From positions 7,437,256 to 7,501,255 of the forward strand of contig NC_077248.1 in the NCBI RefSeq assembly GCF_947179165.1: a stretch of DNA of 64,000 nt, read 5' to 3'. Each line of letters opens with the position of its first letter. Position 1 is the first letter of the stretch. Made by a program: the position numbers and the translations under genes. The stretch comes from Solanum dulcamara (taxonomy: Eukaryota; Streptophyta; Magnoliopsida; Solanales; Solanaceae). Below, piece after piece: positions 44,276 through 57,000 of this stretch. The notes beneath the pieces are model-generated. The model was given only the letters and a program-made list of their open reading frames with translations, had not been told where the DNA came from and made no database searches.

Positions 44276-47200
44276 TCACATGGATCTCTCTGATGCCAGA
44301 TCAAGCAATGTGCGGAAGAACTGCTGCGGATACAGGGGAGGTTTCTCTGAAAGTGCCTAAATACAACAAACACAATAATAACAGTCGTTAAAGTTTTAAC
44401 ATATTTGAATTGCATAAACTTGGTCCAAAATTGCAACCATGGGGTCATTGAAGAAGCAGCAGATATATCACCTGATGAATCAAGACGGTAGAAGGAGTCA
44501 TTCCTGGAACTGTATTCACTTCTATAATCAGCACCTGTAACCGCAAAGCAACGACACCTCCAATTAGATCTTATAATACATCTGCAAATAGTTATCTGAA
44601 TACCTCTCCTTTCTTTGTTTCACTTTTAGTTTGACTTGCAGCAAATTCTATCAATTGTATGGCAGGTTAAGAGTTGCAGTTCGCAGAGATCCTTTTATTA
44701 AGTTCTGATTCTTCAAGTTCTACTACTGAATTAACTCGAAGATAAATATTGCCTCTAAAATGGTTGCTTTGGCCCCAATTCAACTGCAAACAACCATTCG
44801 GACAGGGAATTCGACCACTAATATTAACTTGTATCAACTTAAAAAAAAGGGCAGCCCGGTGCACTAAAGCTCCCGCTATGCGCGGGGTCCGGGAAAGGGC
44901 CACGCAGTCTTGCCTTGCATTTCTACCAGAGGCTGTTTTCAAGGCTTGAACCCGTGACCTCCTGGTCACATGGCAGCAACTTTACCAGTTACTCCAAGGC
45001 TCCCCTTCATTAACTTGTATCAACTTATTGGGAGAAAAACAAATTGGTTCTACAATTATACTAAAAAGAGACCAACAAACATGATGAATACTTTGAAAAT
45101 ATTAGTAGTGTACTACAGCCTTCTAAACCACATAGTAAAAACTCTTCACCATGGATTTTTATGCACTCGTAGAATTAACATAACAAGTGTGGCACAATTA
45201 TCTCGAGAGGCACATCATGAACTGCAACTTGCTGGAAAAGACACCTTTCCTTAATGATACTGTGAATTACTTGTTAAATTCACTTCCATTACTATTCAAT
45301 CAATTGAAAGAATCTCAGCAATACCATACCTCACCAGTGTCGGCATGAACAAATGCATCAATACGCGAAAATCCTTCTAATTGTAGAGTGTTTGCAATAA
45401 GTTCAATAAGCTTTTTACACCTTTCCAAGGCAGCACTACTGATTGAGAAGGAAAAGAAATAAAGTAATTGTGAGAAATATGTAGGTAATTTTGAGACACA
45501 GAAAAGTACATCTTGTAAAGAACAATTTCTGGCTTGTTAACTACTTTTTAAGTAGAAATGTATATTGACATAAATCTGGTAGTCATATCTAATACAATTT
45601 CCACAAGATGAATCTTCATGACAAACCTCATAATAGAAGGTGGTGGTGGAGTCAGATTGATGCCAGTTCCACCTGCAGACAGAACCATGTAATGTCTTAG
45701 TCATCATTTGACAGGAAAGAAACCACGGTATCCCCCACAAAGCTTATTATTTTAATGGTTTCAACTAGAATCAATAAACTCTACTCAATGAACCTATGGC
45801 TACAGAATAACTAGGGGCAAGACCATCTACCTGCTTATCTTTTCTTTTCTCTTTTACTACAAGCATAGAACTGTGGTTACATATTGGAGCATGCATAAAT
45901 GAGACGTTGAGAAAGTCCAAATCACTAGAAGCGATAAATGGCCTTACACTACAAAAATTACAATGAAGAGATACCTTGGAATTTCTCCTCCAGTGATAAT
46001 ATGCCTCCAGATTCTTTCACGGTTACACTAGGAGTCAATGAATGCACTGATCCACGTTTTCCCACAACACCAACGGTGACCTCTACCCATCTACTATCCC
46101 CTTTCCAGAGCAAATTGTGTGCATTTTCATTTCTGGATTTGGATGCAACAACTATCTCATCAGTCTCAACAAAAGGTTCGAATATTAAGAGCTCTGGAGG
46201 AGGGTATGGCATCTCAATCATTCCATGTGCCTGCATCAGATACCAAGAAAATATATGATACAACAGTTTTAAGGTATCCTGAAATCATACTATTCGGTGT
46301 TGAAAGCAAAAAGCATTACAGATTGGTAATTGACTGAGAATTAATTTAAATTACATCAAAATGGAAAAACAGAGCCAACCAAGCAATACAGCTGTCACAC
46401 GAGAAGAATAACCAGTAGTAGGAGAAGTTCACAAAACAATTGGGAGACAAAAAGCTCGAAAATCAGAAAACAAAAATATGGTAACAATATTGGCTGCTAT
46501 AGCCAAGAGTACTAATTTCTTGATAACTTGTTTAAGAACTGTTTGTACTGTTTTGAGTCTCCTTGATGACAGTAGTTTATGGAAAATTTAGAGCCACAAA
46601 TATAAGTAAAGTCTAAAATCTCATTATACATTGAGAAACAAGGATGTAACTGCTCAAAGTTGTCTTATAATCTATTTTTTGAGTTTCATACTTATGGTCA
46701 AAAGTTGTAATTTCAGGATTTACTTTTTAACCATAGGAATCATTTCGGGGGCGGTATGAGCTAATGAAGCGTGGGGTTGTATTCGAATGGGGACCCAAAA
46801 GAAACTTGGGCATTTATTACTTGGATCATATTTGCAATTTATTTACATACTCGAACAAATAGAAATTTGCAGTGTGCAATTTCTGAAATTGTAGCATCTA
46901 TAGGCTTTCTTATAATTTAGATAGATATGCTATTTTAGGGTCAATCTATTAGGAATAAAGTTACATAGTTATGGTTCTTTTCCATCAACATTTAATTGAA
47001 TTCAAGACAAGTTATTACAAATACAAGAGCGGGCGGTGCATTGTATGAACTACCATGCGGACCGTGTGAATCAAATATTGTATTGATGATTCACACGGTT
47101 TTTTACATGCTGTACACAATACACAATGAAATTGTATATAAATTTTTTGACTTTTCTAGTACAGGCTTGTACTGTATGTTTTGTGTTTACCTACCTCGAT

Positions 47201-48049
47201 AGGCGATACCAATCTCTTAAGCATGTTCTCATTTTACGATACTTACAGCTGCTTATATATATCATGAAAGGACTGATGCAATAAATGATGCAGAATAAAG
47301 GGAAAAGCACATGGCAAACATGTGGGTTTACAGCTGAAAAAAATGAAAGCAAGCACGGTCCTATTGAACAAACTAATGAACAGAACTATGACTACTATGC
47401 TTTGGAGAAAATAAAATACTGCCCATGACTAAGAAGAAAAGCTATGCAGATGAGGAGCAATAACAGATAAGTCCACATATACCTTTGACAGGCTGTTAGG
47501 AGGAATACGAGGTAGGCAGTCTTGCAGAGCATTTACGTAGAAGGCAAGGTCCCCCTCGCAGCTGCATAAGGCAGAGTGTCAAGTTAACAAGAAGCATTTT
47601 CTAAGATTAGCATCCAAGATTATTTAAGTACAACAGAATTGAAGACGAACAAAAGCCTACCACAGTCTGGCCACTCCAGTTGAGCAACCATCTCTGGCCG
47701 GTTTTACACATAAAGTGTCACAGTGAAGTTTTGACTTCAAGTCATGCCAGAGATCAGATATGGACATTTTCAGCAGATCCTCTTTCTTCTTTACATCTTT
47801 ATTTATTGTAAGGACTCCAAAATGGGTCAGCTATCCAGAGAGAATTTTTATGCTTGTCAAGGGATAGACATTTATAGGTGTTCATGCAAAATCAGTTTGT
47901 TGACTATATTTATAACTTGCAGATGAAGTCCACGCAAAAGAGGTTTCAAATTAGAGACTTCAAATTAATCAGAAATAACTCAAGCATGAACCCTAGCCAA
48001 AGTGGCGAGGCCCTTGGTTTTAAATTCTTGGTTTCAACCACCCCACACC

Positions 48050-48093
<44 letters not shown>

Positions 48094-51000
48094 CTTCACG
48101 AAGTGTGGGTAATCTTTCTATGTATGTTGCAGTTGGGATCTAATAGTGGTAAACTGGCATTTATTTACTACTTCACAATAGCTCAATTGTGCATATCTCA
48201 ATTATAGAAGCTCATTCTTTCACTAAAATACAGGACATGCAATGAGTAGCAAATCAGGTCAACTGACCCATACTCCAGATTTTATGGCCATTGTCTAAGC
48301 ACCTGTCTCTGAATCTTTCTAAACTAATCAAAACATGGTTGAGGCAAAAGTGCCCTCATGTATGTCTTTAAGTAGGTCATAACCAAAACAAATTTTTAAA
48401 CAGCAATGTTCATCTTTATAAACAATAGCATAATTGAAATACTTGTGCAGGTAATAAAAAGGGAGAAAGTACTAGTGTTTTTTATAAAGAAAGGGAGAAA
48501 GCACTATTAATGTGCCTATGCATAAGATATGCTGTGCTTAAATTTATCTTGACTGTGGCCATGACAGGCTTGTTTTGCAGCTAATAATGCAACATTAACT
48601 GAACTCTTTTAATCACAATAGACTGACTGATGTTTGATTCCATTCATACTGGGAATAATGAGAGGGGTGAAGAAAAAGAGGATACTTTCTCGGTTAAAAA
48701 TGTGAACATTGATTAGTCAACTCACATGTTGTAGAGCAAGAGAGGTTGCAACTTTGTCCATACATGTTTTTGAAGCCATGGCGCCAGGACCTTCCAAATA
48801 AGAAGGGCAAGAAAGCAGCTACAGTTTAGTGATTATAAGTTGGCTTGCACTCCTTTCTTTCAAATGTACCATTCAATACAGACCTGTATAGGGAACCCCT
48901 TCTGCCTCTAGTAAAGATTGAAGTGTGCCATCTTCTCCAATGCCTCCATGCACTGTCAACGACAATAGTAACACAATTGTCATCATTACTTTCAGAAATT
49001 AAATGATAACATCTAACAAAAGTTGATAGTGTTATAGAATGGAAATAAGCTATTCTTCTCACGAGGATGAATATAGTTGAATTCATACTCCACTTTATTT
49101 TATCTACTTATTTTGTAGTAGATTACTGAAGCAAAAGTGAATATGTAAAAGAAGGGACATACTAAGGCGGTTTTAACAGTTGCCGAAAAGGTATAATCAT
49201 GTATACATCTACTGACCTGCAATGAAAACAGTCGCCTCAGATTCCTTAGCTAGCTTGACCCACTGCTTCAGGGAAAATTTCTTCGGTAATTCATCGGATA
49301 TATCAAACCCGTTGAACCAAGTGTGATTTCTCAGACCTCTCGTGAGATCATCCATAACCTGGTTGCGCAAGTGAGATGTCAGAGCTGCCCGATTGGGTTC
49401 AATTGCTTCTAGACACGCGTCAAGGACTTCTTCTGTAGTATGCCTCAGCAAAAGGGAATAACTGTACACCAAGAAAAAGGGTTTGACATGCACTAGGATA
49501 ATATTCAAGACTAGGGGGATGACAACCTTACATCCAAACTATCGAAAATATTTTCCTCCAGGTTATGCTACAACAAGATTCGGAAATCGCCACATGAAGC
49601 AATACTTTTATGTCTAATCATATTTATCCCCTCGTTTGTAGCTCATGGACTAAATCTAACAAGCTTCAACAGTGTACACGGGAAGAAGCATCTAAAGAAG
49701 ATAGGTATAATGGAAATTCTCCATCAAGTCCATTATAATACATTTCTCAAAAGAGGAAGGAATTTCAGTTGGGTCTATCTGGGTGCCATAAAAGCCCATA
49801 GTACCATAATTTACTGATTTTGGTTGGCTGCAGCATGGAGAGTAATTATTATGGCAGAAATATAAGAATGAGGAAGCATTTGCATACAGCTAGTGTTTCA
49901 TGTGTAGATACGCAGCAGATAAAGTGGATGATCTGTTGCTTTGCAAGTTGCAGAACTTTAGTACGTAATGCTAACATAAGAAGGATTTAGCTGGGTGAAT
50001 GCCAAGAAATTGATGAAATGGCATCAAGCTAGAAGGAAAAACAGTGACAGGGTCTTAAAGAATCATTCCTCATGCAGTGATGTGGACAATTTGGAAAGAG
50101 AGGATAGAATACGTTTTGGATGGACACGAGTTTTCTTCTTTCAAATTGATAAAATCGCATTTACCTATTAAAAACTCTTACAAACAAAAATATGAGGCTC
50201 TATTTTAGACTATAAATGCACAAGAAGAAGAACGCTTAAGAATTATAGAAGTGCGTTGAAATTTGTACAGGACTATTAAATTGCCATAGCATGAACTAAG
50301 ATGGATTCTAGTACAAAGAAGTTTATCTTGCAGTTGCGACAAGAAAAGTAAAAAGAAATGAGTAAAGTAGGACATAAGATGCACAATCTACTTGTGTTCT
50401 ACTGCAATTGCAATATACTTACGGCAATGTCCATACTGTCTTAGACTTATCTACTTCATGCTTAGCAGAGTCTGAAACATCAGAATAGCTCGTTGAAGGG
50501 GCAAGCAAGCACGGTGTCACCTCAAGCTGCAGACAGCAAAATTGCAACATCATTATATTGGCAGGATAAATTTGGGAAAGTATGAAAAAACATTACAAAT
50601 TAAACTGCTAAAGAAATGAGAGAAAACAACATTTGACGAACAAGAAACCAAGGAAGTTGTACACTCACACTAACCATTACCGAAGGCAAGAGATATTTTC
50701 CATCATTTCCTTCTAATTTGACACATCTGGTCATTGATATTATACCATGTAAGAAATGATGGCAACCAATTTAACATTTGGATTTCCTCTGGAAGGAACA
50801 GATTAAAGTTTCGGCATAGACAGGAACCACAGACAGGTGAAACATTAACAGAACTTTATAATCAAACTTATGTCAATATCTGCAGACACATATACGGATA
50901 TACCTGAACTAATAACTAACATGTTATTTCCCGACCCAAAAAAATGACTTGGATAAAAATAAATGAAGTGCCTTAGACACTTCTTTTTTGTCGATAACCT

Positions 51001-54000
51001 AAGGACTCAGACCAAAATAAAATATTTTAATACGTAATTGACTGAACACTTGCTTGAAAATGGCAGGGATCATCAGAACACCAAACCATCCAATGTAAAG
51101 ACGGTTTTGAGTACTGTAATACATAAGACACTCAGGCATGATTTTGAATGTAAATTTCTAGCACTTAGTTTCCCCAAATTCAACAAATTAAATCAAGATG
51201 GGAGCGCTTGGAATTTCAGCAGCATTGGAGCAAGAGGACTGACCTAAATTTAGTAAAGGAGGCCATGAATGAGGATTAATTGAAATAATCAACTCCTAAT
51301 TCATCACTTAATAATGGATAATTTCCAAACCTTCTGGTAGTTTCATTTGCCTCCATAAGATTAGCCTTTCCGCAATCAATAATACTAGACAAACTGAAGA
51401 ATCAGTCCCTTAGGCAACATGAGAGGTTGCTCTAGTTGTAAACCCTCCACAATGGTAGGAGACTTTAGTCACCAGAGAGAAAAGTGGGACACCAGCATTT
51501 CCCTTCAACAGAGGGGAGACTGGGGTAGAAGAAAAGATTACCAGATTAAAGTATATAGTACTTAACTATGCCTCAAACCCAAACCAGTTGGGGTTGGCTA
51601 TATGAATCCTCTACATCCATCCACACTATTCAGACCCATTTCTTTCCAATAGTCAATGGTTGTCTTTTATGGATTACCAAAACAAAATTCAAAAATAAAA
51701 AGGAATTGGTCCCTGAGTCACAGTACTTACTTTCAGAATATAAGATTCATTAGTCTGGTAGACACGAAAACTTACATCATCAGATGCTCTTAGATTCAGC
51801 CAAACATTGGTTCCACTCATAAGAGATACTTGGCGTTCAGAGGTGTCACCACCAAAGATGACGTACACTTGTTGTTTAATAAATTCTTCTGTTACTGATG
51901 AAGATTTTGGTCTCCTTCTCGACGGACTTGATATGATATTATGTGACAAAAGAGCTGGAAACCGCAAGCAAGCATGTTGGATGATGGTACGGAGAATATT
52001 TGAGTGTGAAAATCCAACCTGACACGAAAAGATGCCCTAAGTCATCAGATTCAACAAGACTGGGACTAGATAATTTATAGAATACAATATGTAAAATATC
52101 TTCATTAGAAGTCGTACTACTGGTAAATATCATGTTACTCAAATTGACTGCATAAATCCACCAATTCTCTTATACAGGGAATGCTATCATCCCCTGCTTT
52201 TCTTCTCAAGGATTCTGCAAGTGTTTGAATGTTTGACTGGGGGAAAGAATATGATATTGTTCGCAAATCAGAACTTCCATATTTAAGATACTAGAGAGTT
52301 GTTCCAGATGACACCTAATAACTACATATTACTTTCTTTTTATTCAAGCTATGATATTGACACACAATTTCTACCAAATGGATTTCTTCTTAAGGGAAAG
52401 TCGTGCCAAATGGACTTTCTTCTTTGGGATAGCTTCTGCACGGACACTTACAGCATGGAAACTTTCTTAACACCCCATGATTTACAGATAAAATGACACC
52501 ACAAGATTTACATATTGATGGGCCTATACTGAAGCAGACTGGAAAATTTCAGGTTGTGTTAATCTGCAATAAACCAAGGACCAGCATTAGGAATACCTTT
52601 GATGCTTGCTGAAATAAGAAACTTGTTTGCTCCATTCCACTGATCTGGGGAGAAGAATGTACAATACAGTTCAAGGAAAAATACTGATGAAAAAATACAG
52701 GAAGGGTCAGTAAGCTATCTCACCAAGTTGATGTCAGTGAATAGTACTGTGCCAGAATCAGTCCTTCCAAACTTGTTTCCTGCGGAAGTGGAAGATTTTG
52801 TAGAAGGTGGCAAAACCCAACCATCAATTCTAGCAAAATCACGCAAGCCAAGTCGCTGAAATAGTAATGAAGCTCCTTCACGGATCTTTGAAATCACATC
52901 CATAGAGAATCTAGGAGGAGTGTGATAAGCAACCTGCAATATTTGCCTGGCTGTTTAGATTAATATAAGCAAGAAGAATTTATAAGCACAGTTTAAGCTT
53001 TGAAATTAGGTCATGATAGAGGCTTAAAAGCATGCCATCAAAAATAAACAAAAGCATAGGACCTCTGCATAATCAATCATTCCATATTTGTCAAAGTACC
53101 ACAAAAATGGCCTGCTTCACTTGACTACGAGCAAGAGGGTAGTCCTAACACATGAGAGACTCTCTGAGAGAAGATTTCAATTGTGTTCTAGATGCTATCT
53201 GTGTGGATGTGAGGCAGAGACAACAATTCATCTTTTTTTTTTGCACTGTAAGGTGACTTTACAACTATGGAGAATATTTACTGCTCTGAGAGGACTTCTC
53301 TGGGTTATGACAAGAGGTATCACAGAGATGCTAGTATGCTGGAGTGAAGGACACCTATCAAGTCAGAAAGAGAGATGGAAGATTGTCCCAGCTTTTATCT
53401 GGTGGACAATTTGGGGGAACCAGAGATGTTTTGAAGATAAGTGTAGTAGTAATACAGAAATTGAAAATGAAATGTCTAGCACTTTTTTACTTTTGGTGTA
53501 AAGGGATGTATTTGGAAGATCATATCTCTATTTTTGATGTCTTAGATTCCTTGTGAGATGGCAAAGGAATAGGAGTACTCTTTATGTGCTCACTTTTGTA
53601 AGTAAGGGTAACTCCCAGTTTTGAGGGTAGTCAAGCTTATATCAATATACATACATGTTACCATTCTCAAAAAAAGAACTACAGTAGAAAATGTTGTGTT
53701 TATATAGGGCAGAAACAACCTTAATTACTTAACTATGCCTTCAATGCTAAGCTATTATCTATCACATCGAGGATGTCATCATTATGCTTACAAATGAAAA
53801 AGAGATAAAAGAAAAGAAACAAAAACAAAATACATGTCCCTAGAGTTTTATGTGCACATTCCACCAACCAGAAAATTTATGCTACCTGTCGAGTAGGGAG
53901 ATACTTCCTTCGATAGTTAAATATTGCATCTTTCTCCCTAACATCAACAGTGCCATGTGATTGAAGCTCCACCTGAACATGGTGGAAATTAAACATATAG

Positions 54001-57000
54001 AGTATTAAGAAAGTTGAGAAATTCATCGCTCTAGCCAGTGACTCCATTTGATGATTGGAAATCTTGTGACCAAAAGGCAGATAGAAATACTCTCTTTCAA
54101 CTCTTTCATTAACAATAATCAAACATAAAGATCTTCCCATTGACCCACAGAATCCTCATTAACAAGAGATCCATAACTGGTGTGACATGAAGTAAAACAA
54201 CAACAATGATGACAGTGATTAGCATTGCCGCTCCTTGCTGATTTAATAGCAGAACAGCAGTTTTAACAAATTTATTCCCAATAATCACATTTTGTATGGA
54301 TAAACTTTTCAGCACTGGATCCTTTGTACATGAGAAACTTTAACAAGTAACTAGGGAACTGCCGAAAAAAGTAACATCCTCGACATTCCAAGAAAACTTA
54401 ATGAAGTTCAAGTTCCAAGTACTAGCATAGCCCCACAAAAGCAAGCTGCAGCAGAATGTCAGTAACTTCTGCACAAACATTGCCTAAATGTGACATAACT
54501 AATTGTTCCGCACTAAATACATGATGAACCAATATAAATAAGTACTAGTCCTGCACACTTGTAGAGCTCAAAAAGATCGGTATCAAAATTCAACCCTATA
54601 AGCTCAATAATGTCACCACCAAAGAGTACCACCCTTTTTTTTTACCTTTTTTAAAAAGAATTGAGAAACCAAAGACTATCACTTTTCTTATTGACAATTG
54701 TCATGCTCATAAAAATTGTTGGACGGAAATTTGGCTCTCGATCATACAAATACAAGATTTTGTGTCAACTTCTGTCTGTAATCGAGAACTACGTGAAAAT
54801 GCATGATAAGCTTACATATATAGAAAGCAATTAAAAGTATCTTCCTATGCAATGCTTATATAATAGATTAAACTGGTGCCCATCATTTCTAGCATTTCAA
54901 ATATCAATGTCAACAGACAATAGCACTTTAAACTGGCAACAATGTTCGAAGTTCCTAACTCTTGGATTTATTTATCTGATATCTCTGCAATTTTAAGACC
55001 CCAGCACAATGAAAATCTACAGTCATTGTACTCATGCAACCGAGGCACAATTTGCTTTCGGTGTTATTTTTTAGAATTATAAACCTCTTAATAAACTTAA
55101 TACCAAAAGAGAATAGAGTATCTATATACCTCTGTTGGCAATAATACAATAGGCTGGCAATCAAAACCAGAACCTACATCAAGGACAATTGCTGTAAATT
55201 CACTGCCTCCTTCAAGGAAAATCTCAATAAGGACTTTGTCATCTATCCCCTGCCAAAGTAATGAAGAATGGTTATTGATTGAATATATACCTGAATACAA
55301 ACTGCAAACAGGTATATAGAGGACTTAAATTTCCAATAAACTATCAAACCAACACTTTTCAAGAGGGAAAGTATAACAAAGTAAAACTAAAGAAGAATGA
55401 CGTGGAGAAGAAAAGTATTGCCTCAGAAATAATTCCGTTAGCTTTTGTCAGAGAATCAGTGACACCATAGGCAACACTAACTCCAATGCTTGATCCTGCT
55501 CTTGTTGGCTTTACCTACAATATTGTGTGAATCCTAAAGGTAAATAATGGATCAAGAGTGCTGCAGAAAACCAAAATGAATGTTCAATTGAATGCTTACC
55601 ACCACTTTTCCCGACTTAATATCTAATAGATTTTGCTCAAACCACTTTGACAGTCCAGATTCATCCGTTTCATTTCCCTAAGAGCAGGACCAGACCACAG
55701 TTAATTTTGTGAAGTCGTACAATTCTGCTCCTTGGGTGTACAAAAAAACCTAATTTCCAGTATGATAATTTAAGAAAGCAGTTTTCTTGGTAGGTTACAT
55801 TGACTAGAAAACCAACAAGGGAAAATCCAGGAACAGTCGAGTGAGAAGAGAACCAACCAGGAACAAGACAAAGCGGCAACCAACCAAGAACAGATGAATA
55901 GAGAAGCAAAAGATATTTTTCTTTTTTGGATAAATTAGAGAAGCAAAAGGAACACTTTTCCAGTCTCAACGTAAAATAAAGATAGACTATGTAATCATTC
56001 TCAAAGGGAGAGGGAAACAAGCTGAATCAAGCTGAGCTGTGAATATTCAAGCTCAACTAGATCAAGTGAGCAAGCTCAAGCCTGTTTCTAAGAAATGTGA
56101 TAAGGAAGTCAAACTTAACAAACAAAGTTTGAAGACGGAAATAAGAAGAGAAAAACAAATAAACTGGAATACCATTACAACAGTGGTAACATATGCCTGG
56201 CATATGGAAACTTCAAATAAGAAGAAAGCACATAAATAGAGAAAGTCAAAAGCAGAATTAAGAAATTTATGGAACACAAATGGACACAGATCACACCTGT
56301 ATGAGAAAATTAGGTACAGTCACGAAATCTTGTCTGTCAAGCTCCAGGGATGCATCATACTGTTAAGAATTTGGAAGAAACACCAATATCATCTATTAAT
56401 CAAAGAACAGTTTGGAGGCATAATGCATTACAGACAGCAGCCTGTTGCACCATGGAAGAACCTAGGCAATTTCTTGCTGACATAATCAATATAGTATGTT
56501 AACAAGTTGTTGCCATGTATTTTAGCATAAATTAATATATATCTTAACACAGTCATAAATCAAGTAAAAAAACAATATGAAGATCAAAGGTTTCGGAAAA
56601 GGATTACAGTTCAAATTAAGGATTACTAGAGTTGAAGTACAATCAAACAATTTAAATGAAATAAAAAGTTATTTTCGAGATTAGAGGTTTCTTTTTTCAA
56701 ACAAATACATGTCTAGTCTAAACAATACATATATTCTAGTTTTCTCAACTGATAAAAACAGTACATGCCAGATCAGAAAACAAAAATAAAGTAGCTGCAA
56801 TAGGTATTTTACTTTATCAAATGCCTTTTGACATTGAGTGGACCCTGTTCCAACAAATGGAATATTTGATCGTTCCAATAGCTCCTGAAAAATGCATCTA
56901 GACACATGTGAAACAGGAGAAAAGGAGGTCGTTCTAAGCTTTCAAACTCAGAAGACAATTAGTTTGTGTGGAATTTCTTGAGTGTTTTGGTACAAAAAAA

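Noticed and set aside
44900..45000. Possible tRNA gene because of clear box A and box B words
   Set aside because: The sequence continues into a SINE body and cannot fold as a complete tRNA; the 19-base duplication shows it is a SINE.
45938..46263. Overlapping long open frames on both strands
   Set aside because: The - strand frame is exon 20 of the Ddl-like gene with correct splice sites and motifs; the + strand frame is its antisense shadow.
53088..53501. Possible extra exon or nested gene in the Ddl-like intron
   Set aside because: The encoded Cys-Cys-His-Cys segment is the zinc-binding end of a LINE, antisense to the host gene and followed by an A run.
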